Shown in pieces: positions 1-13,700 of a DNA stretch of 64,000 nucleotides (position 1 is its first letter; every line of letters begins with the position of its first letter). Below the pieces are notes generated by a model. That model made no database searches, had not been told where the DNA came from, and saw only the letters and a list, made by a program, of their open reading frames with translations. The position numbers and the translations under genes are program-made. Source of the stretch: Himantopus leucocephalus (taxonomy: Eukaryota > Chordata > Aves > Charadriiformes > Recurvirostridae); NCBI GenBank assembly GCA_003993805.1, contig RSEF01000002.1, positions 8,385,829 to 8,449,828 on the forward strand. Direction: 5' to 3'.

Positions 1-224
1 GATTATAATCTCCATATTTCCTGAAAGATTGCTAAGAGAAAAAAAGAGAAAAAAAATTTTGATTGTATGATTACAAAACCAAAGCCTACTTCTATCATAA
101 AAGGTAAGATTGATACACACCATCTAAATAAAGTAGTTAAGTCAAGAACAATAATGAAAGAAGCAAGAGCTGTTTGAATGTATTTGTCTCTAGATGATAA
201 AAGCCAAGTGCTATTTCAGCAGAA

Positions 225-720
225 GTAAAAGTCTGAATGAAAAATGGCTCAGGAAGAATCTGCCAGGGAAGAGCAAAGGCAGTCTGCTCCCTAAAGGAAA
301 GTGAGCCAGCAGCTCACTCAGGGGATGGAAACAAGGCTGGCACAGGCAGTAGCCTCACCAACAAGGACCCGGTCCCACTGCACCTGAGCAAGGCAAGCAG
401 GGCAGATCTGGTGACCTTAGCCAGGTTTAGCTGAGAGTCCCGGCCACTGAGCAAGCCCATAGTGATGAGAAAGGCCTGAGATGAGGCTGGGGTATTGACT
501 CTGAAGGTCTGGGTCAGGGTCTGGATCAATAGGGTGCGTGCCCAGGCATCGATACGGTGGCAACAGAGCTGCAATGCAGTTCAGGCTAGGGCCCAGGGTC
601 GCAGCTTAACAGCAGCTCCCAAGAGACAGAGTGGGCAGCCCCTGCTTCCAGCTCTTTTTTCATAACAGCTCCTCTCGGTGAGCTGGCCTTGAGCTGCTTG
701 GCTTCTAGGAGGAGAGGAGA
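225..720. repeat. GC-richer block in AT-rich intron, possible dispersed repeat
   Basis: This block is clearly richer in G and C than its flanks and has low-level internal echoes such as CAGCAGCTC, 'agcaggg', 'cagggtc'. It carries short open frames on both strands (237-434 + and 314-574 -) with no recognisable domain. It is not a CpG island, as CG is scarce. Its composition and sharp edges suggest an inserted element such as an LTR fragment or other repeat, but I cannot name a family, and no flanking duplication was identified. Confidence 0.3.
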
Positions 721-3181
721 GAGCTCAGAGCCCTGAGAGCATCACAGTAAAATGGTGGTTGGCACAAGGAAGAACTCACAAATGAAATACATGATTTGAG
801 TGTCTAGAAGAGGATTGGGTGATTGGGATAGAATCACAATATAATAAGGCAACAGGCCATTTTTTTAATGTGTGTTGGAAGAGACAGATAACAGAACTAA
901 GACAAGGAAGACCTTTCCCCTGGAAAAGTTATAGAAGAAATAGAAGAGGTGAAAGGGAGGACATGAGATAAAGAAGCATGTTGTTTAAGGAACAGTTGAG
1001 GTTTTCAAAATGAGGCAACTGAAACCGGAGAAATATGACGGGACTGAGAATGAGAATAGCATAGGAAATGTGGAAATGATACCTGAATTAGGTAAGAAAA
1101 GGCAGCAAAAATATTGAGGACCACATCCAAAGAAGAACTTGGTCACTGTTAGGGTCACCTGTGCCAGCAATGCATATAAATTAAGTGTTCGGCTAAGCAA
1201 TTTTGGTTTAGGCAACAGAGTTTTCTGAACAAGGAAGAGGAAGAGTTAGGCACCTGATAGAAATGGGGCTCTTAAGAGCACGCAAGGCACCAGGACTGGA
1301 AATACACAGCAGTAATTGGCAGTGGAGAAGAAGCAACAGTCTAACCTCTCTCTTGTCTGGATTCGGGCACCTGTCTCAAAGTTGTAGTCAAACTTCCATG
1401 TAGTTGAGACTGTAGGTCTTCACCTTTTTACTTGGACACTAATACTGTGAAGGTGAATTAAATAGACACCTCTCAAAATACGTTTGTTAAGGGGTTTGTT
1501 AAGGCTGTCTTCTGAAACTCACACTGCCAACCATCGGCAGAGAGAGCCCACCACACTGAAAAGATGACTAAGTGATTTTTTAGTGATTTCTCCATTTTCA
1601 GAGAATGTCATTATGTCTTCAGGCTAAGAAGGGACAGAGAAAGCTACATCCCCAGGGAAGAATATAATTGCTTTGGGAAAAAAATCTTCAGTGAAATGTA
1701 CCCATCAAGAGGTCTACTCCTTACAGTTTCAGACTAAAAAAACCCAACTGTCAGCCAAACTGCATCAGCTCTAGGAACATGAGGTTATGTCTTTGTTAAT
1801 AAACTAATCGTGAACAGAATTTGGGCCTGAGCACAGATATATGATCATCCATACTGCGGAATTGCTAGCATGGTCATGTCCGTAGCTGAGTTTGGAGTGT
1901 CAAATAAGCAGTTTTCCAGACAATACCCAAGCAAGGACTGGGGATATATTATGGGCCAAAGACCACTGCAAATAGGCAGGTAGGATGCAGCTATTCTGTT
2001 TTGGAGGGCAAGGAGACAGGAGTAGAGTGAGAGAAGTCAGCCAAATGGATGTGAGCCATGCTGTGCTAATCAATACCAGGGTCGGAGAACTGTCGCTGGC
2101 CCATTTCATCTATTTTTAGAAGCAGCCCGAAAGAACAAGTACCAGCATCCCAGAGTTATCTTGACATTTGAAGTTACTTGTGAAGGAATCATAAGACCGG
2201 CTAGCAAGCTTGTAATGGTACAGGCATCAGCTTTGGTTGCGGTCGGGTAAGTAGCGCCTCGATTTGAAAACAGTCCTTTAAACCACACTTCGCCTCAGTG
2301 ATTACCTGCTGTCTGTATGGAGTCAGAGTTGCAGAATGCGAAAGCTTATAGGAGTAAGATAAGGAGTTTCAGACAGTTAAAAGCCCAGTTCCCAGTGACT
2401 GCTAATGAGGGCTGAGAAGTCTAATCCTTTAGGTCTCTCTGAAAATCCTATCTGAAAATAAAAATTGGATGAAGAGTGGGATTTATTGGTTTTGACTAAA
2501 AGAATGAATAGTAGCAGCAAGTTTTCAGACAAGCTGCAGACTGGAATAACAGAAGAGAAGTGATATGAATTTTCTAACAAGACTTGTCAGTTTTCCTGTC
2601 CTTATTAAGAAGAACAGAACATCTGCAAATGGGGCAGACATGATCTTGAAAATAAGTCCTGAATCAATCACTTCAGCAAAGAACAATCTGTACATAGGAT
2701 TTTGGTTTTGGCAAATCATCAAACAGCTATTATCTGGAAAGCTAAATGGGGTCAGCAATCAAAGCCTGGCTGGAAGATAATAAAATCATAAAAGCATTAT
2801 AATATGCATTACTCAAATGTGACTAGTCAAGGCCCGGTTGAATTATGCGTGGCCGGATTCAGCTACAGATTAAGACACCTATGTTTAGAGGTCTCCATGT
2901 AGGTGTCTGTACATGAATTAGTTATCTAAGCTCCCATTATAGTCAATATAATCTGTCGAGTCTAGAGAGCTTTTCAGCAGATCAAATGCGGGTGGTTAAG
3001 TTAGAGTGAACTGAATAGCTGTTGGCTTTTGTGCCTACTGGTTACCTATCACAGCTACTTCATTCTTTGTGAAGAATATGCCTTTAGTCTTTCGTCACAG
3101 AAAGCTTCTGCAATGTTTGCATGATAAACAAAGCATTTAGGATTATTTCCAAAATACCTTGGTCACCCCATTGACTATTTC

Positions 3182-3218
3182 TTCAAATTAAAATATAATT
3201 AATTCAAATTAAAATATA
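3182..3218. repeat. 21-bp-spaced direct repeat, AT-rich
   Basis: TTCAAATTAAAATATA occurs at 3182-3197 and again at 3203-3218, with only AATTA between them. AT-rich and of no evident function. Confidence 0.8.
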
Positions 3219-6200
3219 TATCCCTTCACTGCAGTATCTGTATCCAGCTGAACATCCATAACCATATGCTACAGAGAAATAATACCTGGAACTGAATATC
3301 ATGTGGAACTTCTGTATCTATTTTTGGCTTCTATTTACTTCTGTGTAACCTTGGTCCTATTTTTAACTGTGGAACATCGCTACCTGCCAGTGAACCTGAT
3401 AAGAGCTGTTCTGGGCCACACTCAGGATCCATACAGCCCCATACACTCTTTGCCCATTGCCTATAGCGTTTGCCTAAAAGAGTACAAAAGAACAGGGCAA
3501 GCATATAGTCACCTTTCTCTGGTATATTTTGCCAGCCTTCAGAAATTTTCAACTGAGGGAGTCCGAAGACAAAGATTATGTTGCATTCTTGAGCACTAAC
3601 TTCTAGAGTTTTATAAGAGTAATTTTTTTAAAAAATATGCTGATTGTGGTTGAAGGGATGGTAAACTTAGTTCTTCCTATTTACTTTTTCCATCCTGCTT
3701 ATGAATTTTTAAGCCTTCTGTCTTACCCCCTCCCTCAGCTGGGGAACAAGCTGAATCCTTTCACGGTTTTCTCTGGATTTATTTGTTTGACCATAACTGA
3801 GGACAGAGATGATGTTTTCATGGAACCTTGTGTCATAAGTCTAAGATCATAATAGTTAGTTAGAAGGAGAAATGAGTTCCTATTCATCTAACCTTTATGT
3901 TGGCAAACACTATTTACATCCTAAGTGGTGTTAATCTTAGTTTGCATTAATGTCAAATAAACTTCATAGGAAGTAGGTTAATAAAAGCAATTTTTCACAA
4001 TAATTGTGGTTCTACCTTTTGGGCTTTGCTACAATTGAGAAATATTTTGTAATCATACCTTTCCAAGGGGGAAGAAATTTAAGGATAGCAAAGGTTTTCT
4101 AAATCAATGGGAAACAGATGTAGTTCCCTAGAAAACTCTTTCTTTCAACCTTCTTTACTATTTCCTTCATAATGTTAAAGTAAATCAGCTCTAAAATAAA
4201 GAGTACTGTGGGGCAGAGGGTATCAATGAACTACCTGAGTCTGGAGGGCAATTCTACCCAAGTACAATTTTATAGGCATCAAGAGGAGTGGAAAATTTCA
4301 ACTTCTTTCAATAGTAGCAAGAAACCTGCAGTTTATTTGTCCTATAGCAATATATACTCCACTATGTATTTTCCTTTTTAAGACAATGCAAATTGCAAAT
4401 GTTACTCTATGGTTTAGTTTTGGTTTTTGCTTAATTTCTATATTAGAGGAATAACAAAATTAGTCTGTAACAAAATAACAAAAAGAACATTTATTCACGA
4501 GATTACACATAGATACTAATCCTAACTAAAAAGTGATGAATGGGATATACTTTGAAAAATTAAATTAGAAGTTAATGAAATGAGAAGATGCTGTTGCCTG
4601 AACTAGTGTGGTTCTAAATCTCCAAATTATGCTGATAATTGGAAAAAGTAGGAAACAGTAAGTGTGCGCTATTTGAGTAGAATTATATTAATTGCTGTAG
4701 CTTGGAAAAGCCTGACAGACAGAACGGTTGAGGTAAAAAAGCTTATATAACTTGTGAGGCTTTTGGATGGAAGTGAATGGGAATACAGCTCTGGCAAAAT
4801 TTTGAGCATAAATAAGCTAGCTTTTTAAGTGTAAAGAAACAATATCAGCATGAAAGTTATTTTGCTTTTTCTTGGTTTCATTATGCTTATGATTATAGTT
4901 ATTGATATGAATAATAAATGGTCAATAATATTAATTGAAACTTGATTATAATTTTATGTTTATATTAAAAAAAAGTTAAAAAAAATCCAGAAAAGTTTGA
5001 GACTAAAAATATCAATCCTTTCCTTTTTTGGATTGATTTGCCAGCATTTTTTAGTTCTCTTTCCACTCTATGTTAGGCTTAATTCATCTTATTTTTTCTT
5101 CTTTTTGCCTAAGTGGCTGATTTGGCACACAGCCTGGAGCAGGGCTGGCAACTCTGAAAATAAAAAGTTTAAGGTTTAACTATGATGATATATACCAGGT
5201 GCTTCTGAAGTGAGGTCACCTGGGATTTTTTACCCCTCATTTTGAGCTCTGGATGAAGTGCGGTCACTCCAGAGAGCATCGCTATGGCAGGATGCCAGAT
5301 GTCCTCCTTACCTGGTCCCATCCCAAAGGATTCAGCTTTCTGCCTCTGCACTGCTACCTTTAGTCATCACAGGACCTGTGTGACTACTTCGATTTTCATT
5401 CTGCATAAACTAAGTTGTGATAGAATTTGGTCAATAATACTCATTTCAACTGAGCTACAATAGTAACTGCATTAGAGCTTAAGGAAAAAACTGCATTAAT
5501 TACAGAGTAGTATAAATTTTATATTTAGAGACTTTTTTTCAAAGTGGAGATACATCACAGTGACAAGATGACATCGCAGCTGAGATGTAGTAGTGTGGAA
5601 TAACTGATTACCTATTGGCAGACAGAGCAGTGATTTACTGGTGAGAAAAATTCTTCTTCTGTTGCTCTGACAATCGCCAATAAATTACTGTATCTTTTCC
5701 CTAACTTTAAATATTTACAAGTAGCCCAGGAGAAAAATGTATTCTTCATTCTCTGTACATATATTCTGTGTCTTGTATTATCACTTACTAAAGATATTAT
5801 GACACAGTGCTATTTAGTATCTCTCAGAATCCACAGCTTTAAGACATCTCTGTCTTCTGCTCAGCTAAATCACAAATAAGGTGACATGTTTCTGTTCCTT
5901 TTAAATACGTCCTGAGGATGTGTTAAATTTAGTTGTTGAATTTAATGGTAACCCAGAGATGAGTTAAACCACTGGCCTCGTGCAGCAAGCAGTTACCATT
6001 CTTCTTGCAGTTCCGTGGATGTGACATTTGGTTAGGTTACTGAACTGCTTTTAGAGCAAACCGCTCCGGACTCTTCACTGATATGAATCAGAGTGCACAA
6101 AAAGTAATTCCTTCTATCTACATCTTGGAATTTTAGAGATTTATAAATGTGCTAACTCTGCCACTCTAACTTGATTGCTCAGGTTTCTAGAGTTGGAATA

Positions 6201-6742
6201 ATGTTTAATTTTGACAGAAACTATGTGATCATTTTAAAATTTAATTTAGCATTTGAGTCAAATTTGAGGCCTAGGTTGGAATTATCATCTCTGTCGTTTC
6301 GTTTCATACAATGCTTGTTGCTCTAATCTTCTGTTCCTTTTACGTTGTTGTAGTTTTTCCATGTCCAGTTACTTTTCCTGTTGCCCATACAGCTTTTAGT
6401 GTTTACGTTCTAGAATGCCATTCAAATACAGTTTTTAAAACATTATCTACTTTTCTGTGAAGTAATTTTTAATAATAGTTTCCAAATAGAAAATGGGGAT
6501 AGAAACATGCTGTAATATGTTAGGAATTTAGAAATTTGATTCTAATAAATGAAAAAGTAGAAAAGATGTAACAAGATTAAAGATTTGAATAGTCACAGCA
6601 ACTCGGTATTGCAAAAATTGCAAAAATTACGAGACACTTCCTAAAATCAGGATCCATTTTTTATGTGCTCTAGGTCATGTTTTACAGCTTTCTTCCGTAA
6701 TCTTGAGTGGTGGAAGTTTATTGTCAAAAACTTACTTTATCC

Positions 6743-6796
6743 TATTTTATTTTATTGTATTTTATTTTATTTATTTTATTTTATATTTTATTTTTC
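6743..6796. repeat. (TTTTA)n microsatellite
   Basis: About 54 bp made of TTTTA units with a few TTTA and TTGTA variants. An open frame running through it is a by-product of the repeat. Confidence 0.9.
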
Positions 6797-9700
6797 ATTG
6801 CTGGCAATAAAATCTGATGGGTTGGCTACACTAGTAATCATTTTTTTGTCCTAATTCAACCTAAACCCCCTTGGATAACTGTGATTTTCGCCTGATTTCT
6901 ACAATGTATAGAGGTGTTTCCAGAAACTGAAAGAAGGCATAGATCACATTCTACCACTTAAGAAAAAAAAAATTAGAAAGAAAGCTTTTAATATTTTGGA
7001 ACAGATGTCTGGTTTACGTCAAATTTTTGCATTCACACATGAGGGCTACAAGTTAGTGTAACCTAGAAGATTTTTATCTCTCAAAAAGTTTTCAGTTGTG
7101 ATACTTTTGACAAGTTACTGTTGGAGCCAAGCAGTGTGCAGGGAATGCTAGACAATCTTTTCAAGAAACTGGAAGCCAGATTTGTCCTTAGTTATTTGAA
7201 ACGGCAAAATTAATACTACTTTACAGAGTATATGTATGTTGGCTTAAATGTGAATGCCTATGTGCTTTATATGTACTAGCAAACTTGACAAAACTATACA
7301 GAGTAATGAAAATGCATGGGATTAGGCTTGTTTGATCATCCTTTTGGACTGTCACTGTCTTGAAAGTGCAATGAAACAATGGCAGCTAAACTTATTCCAG
7401 ACAAATATATCTGCTGCAAAGGATGACCTTGATTTGGAAATGACAGTTCATTCAACATTGCTTTCTAGCAATAATTGAGTAAAAGAACTGGTATGGAATA
7501 AGGGGTCTTTCCATGGAAGCTAAGATCAACCTGTGGCAAGCACAGGCCTTTCAGTAGAGAGAAAGTAGTTTGGAAGGAATACAGGTGCTGAGTTGGGTTT
7601 CAGTTTAGGTTTGGACGCAACCTCCAGTCAAGGACTTGGAATAGTACATCTGAATACTCTTCTTGCAGAATTCCAAGGAAATGGACTACCAAACAAAATG
7701 GTAATTTTCAGTTCTGGCAACAATATAGTGAGTATTAGCAGTGTAGTTCCATGCACATTTTAAGCTAGCACAAAGTTACCCTGCTGCCAAACAAGCTGTC
7801 CTGCTCATCTGCCTTCTACTGAGCTGGCAATCGTTTCCCGCTCCCACTATGCTGCCCTCGTACTGCCCCTTTCCTCTGCGGGTTGGGAGAACTAATCCCA
7901 GCTCAAGCTAGCCGGAGGTGAAGCAAGCAGGAATGAATAGTCAGCACTGTGATCATGCCATTCTGTGCCAGTAATAAGTGCTCACGGAATTGTTATTTTC
8001 CAGAGTTTCTTTCCTTCTCTATGTCTCTGCAGATAATTATGTCCTCTTCTTCCCGAGACAGAGCCACAGTAAAATCTCCTCAAGGCTACTCATCATCAAC
8101 CAGCTACTATATTCTAGTGTCATAGAAAGATTTGCTCCAGGACAGGTATTTTTGCTTAGAAAATGAAAGTAGCTGGAGCAGGTAATGGGTTGCAAATGAC
8201 TCAATTAACTTGTCAGGTGTCAGAAGTTCAAGATGGCTGTCAGATCTAGTCACAGTGAAATTTCTACCAGCTATGAGGATTTTCTGCCAATCGTGTGTTT
8301 CTGAAATCCTTAATTACATATTCTTGCTGTCTAAACCTGTCAGCATTATTTTTATTTTGCCTTCTGTCCTTATCTCTTTTTACTGTTTTATCCTGGTTAG
8401 GTTGCTGTATTCAGTTATTTGTCAGATCAAAAAATTGTCAGGGTTTGTTAAAATTAACTCATAAAATTCATAAAACTAATTCAAATACTGTTTCTGACTA
8501 CAAGAAGGCAGAATGAAGGGAACAATCTAGCAAGCAGCACTAAGATTTTAGCAGAAGTTTGTTTTACTTTAGCCCAGTGCCGGCACCTAAGGGGCTTTAA
8601 TACCGCGGTACTTGACTTCAGAAGTAGGGACGCAGGGAAAACGGCAACACTGCTCTGGCATGAGAAAACTAAGAAAACCAGTGTTAAAACAGCCTCCTAG
8701 TGAGAACCATTGAGTCGATGAACTTGGATATCTTCTAAAAGCATTTTTGTGTTGAAAGTGGAGCCATATACTCCTGATGAATCATGCTGCATCTGCAGTA
8801 TATCCACGTCCCGATGTGTCACATCAATAGGGGATTCAAAGAGAACGACAAGTAAAAGCAAGGAGTAACAGTGTGATGGAATGTAAGTAACATTAGAGCG
8901 TCACTTTTTTTTTCCAGCATTCTATTTAAGAGGTCTGTGCTTTGATGTATAATACAAAAGGGCACTAGTGGAGCGAAATGTGAAGGATGGGTAGGCGTTA
9001 GTGATGTGCAAAATAGCAAGCTTGCTTTTAAATGGTTTGGCAAAGACTAGCTGTGAAAAATAAGGCACTGTTAACAACTTGGAATCCCCCTAAGTGTGAT
9101 GTCCCTTCTCCTTGAGTAGTCTTAAAGTTGAAATAGTGATATGCTTTTAGTTATGTGCATTTGCCTTCCTGTTATTGAAAATCAGTTAGGAAAATTTTTG
9201 TTAACTTATATAAGGAAAAGCTGAAGGAATGCTTTCAACTTGAAAATTATGTTTCCATTTTTAAATAATGAAGATCTTTTATTTACATATGTACTCATTT
9301 TAAATAAAAAAGGATAGCAAATAAGCAGTATTTGCTTTGATTTTGTTTTATTCTTGTTGCAACATTTTGTCACAATCCAGGTTAATGTCTTTGCTGATCA
9401 TCTCTTGTACTTCCTGGCACATGCCTTTCATGTTGCTTTAGCTTAAGTTCTTGTATGTAGTTTAGAACTTCAGGTAGAAAATTTTTTTAAGAAATACATA
9501 CGATCATGTGCTACTCCTTATTCTTAAAATGAAAGTACTAAGCTGCTCTGCCACCCCAATTTGTGGAATAAATATTCTGATGTAGTTAGAAATCTGATCA
9601 AACTTTTAGATAGAAGGAAATGTTTTGTTATGTTTTGATCTGAAAGTGTTCTTTGCAATTTTATCTCCAAAATGGAATAACACAACGAACAACCCAAGTG

Positions 9701-10182
9701 TAACTGCACACCACCTTTGCAGAAATAACAGTCTGAAAGCCTGAAATCTGTTAAAGTAGTATGAGGGGAAAGAATGGACTCCTGGAAATGAATTCCCAGC
9801 TCAGGGTCAGCTTGATGCAGTGCCAGTCTCGCAATCTTCTACCGCTTTTAGCAAAGGGTATAGTCCCATAGGTTAAGTGGTAAAGGCCTCTTCTATAGAG
9901 CAGACAGCTGCTGATGCACAGGATTTGCTACACTTGAAGATAATTAGATATTTTTTTTCCTTTAAAACAAAAGAGCAAAGAAAACACATCCCCAAAACAT
10001 GGAAATATTGCTTCTTGAAGTTTTTCTTCATGTGCACACATAAAGATAACCTGAATTATTAAAAGTGTGAATTTAAAGGGGATTTGTTGTGCCACATTTG
10101 TTACACACCCACTCTGTGTGGGCACACAGAAGTAAAGTGATTTTCTTTGAGTTCAGCTTAACTGGTGAGTTACCTTTTTTCA

Positions 10183-10785
10183 CAGAATCGCAGAATGATT
10201 GAGTTTGACAGGGACCTCTGGAGGTCATCTGGTCCAACCCACCTGGTCAAGCAGGGCCACCTACAGCCCAGGACTATGTCCAGATGGCAAAGAGAGGGAG
10301 ATGCCACAACCTCTCTGGGCAGCCTGTGCCAGTGCTGTCATCCTCACAGTAAAAAAGTGTTTCCTGATGTTCAGAGAGAACCTCCTGTATCTCAGTTTGT
10401 GCCCATTGACTCTGGTCCTGTCACTGGGCACCACTGGAAAGAGCCCAGCTCCATCTTCTTTGCACTCTCCCTTCAGATATTTGTACATATTCATGAGATC
10501 TCCCCCGAGCCTTCTCCTCCAGGTTAAACAGTCCCAGCTCTCTCAGCTTTCCTCATAGGAGAGATGCTCCAGTCCCTTAATCATCTTTGTGACCCTTCGT
10601 TGGACTCTCTCTGGTATGTCCACGTGCTGAGAAGCTCAGAACTGGACCCAGTGCTCCAGGTGTGGCCTCACCAGTGCTGAGTAGAGGGGAAGGATCACCC
10701 CTTCAACCTTCTGGCAACACTCCTCGAATGTAGCTCAGGATACCATTAGCCTTCTTTGTGGCAAGGTTAGCATATGCGGCCAAGT
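10183..10785 (-). mobile_element. CR1 LINE, 3' part, minus orientation
   Basis: The left edge CACAGAATCGCAGAATGATT is the reverse complement of the CR1 3' tail. It is followed by the complement of the classic 'gggttggaccagatgacctccagaggtccc' segment, then by the complement of the terminal reverse-transcriptase ORF and the stretch that in sense reads as the Trp-Asn-Arg-Leu-Pro region. Similarity can be followed to about 10785, near 'ggcaaggttagcatatgcggc', after which it stops, so the copy is 5'-truncated at about 600 bp, which is typical of CR1. Both strands of it carry short open frames that are only by-products. It has small indels and is not intact. Confidence 0.9.
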
Positions 10786-13700
10786 CTTTGGCTGTAGCAT
10801 TTGTCACTTTAAGCCAGAAAACACCTGTTTTAAATTGCTTCCTTTGCCTACATACACTGATAGTTTTTAAATTATGTACTCAGAGATGATTTTCCTGCAG
10901 ATGTCTCTCAATCAATGTGCGTTCAGTGAATAAGTCTTTATTTAAGGTTGCATGGTCACATGTACCACTCTTTAGCCATCAGAAGTTTGATTTAGTGAAT
11001 ACCCAGAACTTAAATTTACAGGAATGCTAATGTATAATTAAGGTGTATATTCTCTGAGGCACGCTTGGAAGGGGCTCACTGTTACTGGGTTCTTCTCTGT
11101 ATTGGAACCCCCACAGGTTACTTTAATGGAAATAATGACATGTTCTTCAAAAGGCTGCCTCATTTTTTTTCTGGCTTTGGGATTAGCCATCTGGTCTTCA
11201 GTCAAGTACTGACTTCAGCCAGGCTGTGAGAACAGTAGGAGAATATGCCATTCATATCTGAACCGAAAAAATTGCGGTTACCTGCACTGCTGATAATTCA
11301 GTGCAATTTCCGTCTCTGGCTTTCCCAGGTTGGTGTTCAGTAGTATAACGCTGAGGGCTGAGACCTGTGGGCTCTGTAGGGCTTCTGATGATCCCTTTGG
11401 GTTCATTCTGAGAGGAAGCACCATTTCAGGTACTTCTGTTTATCCCCGTAACCATGAACACCTGAGGAGACTTTCCTGTGCTGCAGAGTAGCCCAATGGG
11501 ATGAGCCTGGATGCCTTCTCCATGTTAGTGGAGCAGAGGAGGTTATTTGTCAGAGCAATGGATGCTGTCACAAAACTGCCCTGGCCTGAAGCCTGGTGGT
11601 TACGTAATTGTGGCAGCGGACTAGGAGACAGCGCTTTTTTTGTTAATGTCTTAATTACCCTTCTTTTGTAAACGAGTCACTGAAAACTGAGCTATTGTTC
11701 ATGAGGTCTTTATTATTGAAGAAAATTGTCGTTACTGCTGACTTGTACATATTTATACAAATGTAGATGTTTTCTCTCCTAAAAGAGGAGTGGATAGTCT
11801 TTGCAGAAGACATTGGTATACAGTCTACCATCATGTTATCCTCCAAGAAATGCAAGTGTAGGAGTTGCAGGTGATTGTTCTGGTTGTTTTGAATGGTGCT
11901 ATGACAGCTCTGGGGCTTGCTGGTATACAAAATTTCCTCCCTAAGGTAACCAGACTGTCTATAATGTATTCTGTCCATACCTACTCCATTCCCCTTATGC
12001 TCTGTCTTTTGGGGAGTTAACCTTCTGTGGTAATTTAAATATTTTGAATATTGTTCTCTACTCTTTGCAGTGAGCAGAGTGGGAACAGGAAATTCAGTTT
12101 AAGCATATAGCAGCTGAGGACTCAGAAGGCCTCTCGGACTCTTGGATGTCCTGTTACCTCTTTCAGGTGACATGTTGACCCTCCTCTTTATAGACAAAGA
12201 GTGCTATAATCAAATGCAGATATGAATGACCAGCTTGGTATTTGGGACCAGTACACCTACATGCTAACAAAGTGCACTGGCTGGGGTAATCTCTCAGGGT
12301 TCCAGTAAACAATCTAGCACCAAAGAACCTGTAAAGACATTCCTAGCAAATTAAGATGATGGTGTTAAATGGCATATGGCAAACATGCCCTCGACATCCT
12401 TTTTTCTAGAGGAAAAGATGTGTGCAGCCAGCTGCATTGCCACCTGGCAATTTAAGAACTTACTGGAGTGACTGGTGAAAGTTCATTTAGGATGTAAATA
12501 TTTTAAATAACCTTGGATTCATTGAGCATTTCTTTCTCTAGCAGAGCAGAGAACCTATCTATTTTTTTATATATTAATTTTTGCTCCTGGCGTGGAAAAG
12601 TAATCGAATCTATGGTATCTAACTTCTTGCTCACTAGAAAACTATACAGATTAATTAAATCAAGATAAGCTTTAAACGTTTCGTTTATAAAAAAGTCACT
12701 AGGAACTATTTTCTCTCAAAAGTCCTCTTTCATGCCAAGGTGACTGGAAAATGTATAGTGCAAATTCAGTTTAAACATAGAAGCCTACGATAAGACGCTT
12801 TCTGACTTGTGCTCTAAGTATGTGTACTATTGATCATCCTCAATGTTTTGTTCCTGCTGTTCTTAGCATGTGGCTTTGTTTCATTCAAGTAGTATATTGT
12901 CTGGGAGGACTATTTTGGAGCAAAGTGTACAAGGTAATGAAAATCTCTTTGAATTTTTATTTTAGAAATCAACCTTTGCATGAGAAAAATTATAAGGTAC
13001 AAGGAATGCCCAATACAAAATTGCTTGCATTTTGGATATGTATTTATGAAGAAAAGAATTACCAGAAATACGAGTTCAGGTGAAATCTCCTATTTTTCTA
13101 TTGTGTGTTTACCTCTGTTTGCATAGATGATGTGTGCCGTGAAATGCAACCAGTGTGCAGGAAAGTCTGAAGGTAATATAGCTGTAGGATGGAGACAAGA
13201 TCTTCAGTACAGGTTTTTAACTGAGTTTTGTCTATTTTTTTTTCATTCACTAAGGAGTAAAAGCAAATTAATTTTGTAAGCGTTTCTTAAAAATCGTAAA
13301 ATAATCTGCTGTAGCACTTGGGCTTCTTACACGTTGACGGTTTGACTTCTGCTTTCAAATTTCTGGGTGCTTATGCTTTCTTCCAAAGCACTGAATAATA
13401 CACTTGCTTTAATTTAGCACTCCTCCAGACTCCTTTTTTTGATTTGCTGATTTTTACTTTAGTACAGTCTTTTCTACTTTGGCTTCTGATCACCTGTACA
13501 CAGTTAATACAGGGAAGTTAAACATCAAAATTTTGTGTTCTCTTTCTGTGAAGCAAGGTTCTCTCACGGTCCGTTTTGTTTTCTGTATTATGGCTGTCAC
13601 CTTTAGTTTGCTCATGCTGTTCCATTTCTTGTTTGTCAAGTGTCAGGAACTCAGTCTTGTTATCCTAGTGGGGATCTGTGCTGCTGATTAGTAGCACAAG

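Noticed and set aside
10165..10558. Overlapping open frames of about 120 codons near 10.2-10.6 kb
   Set aside because: They lie within the minus-oriented CR1 and read its antisense strand.
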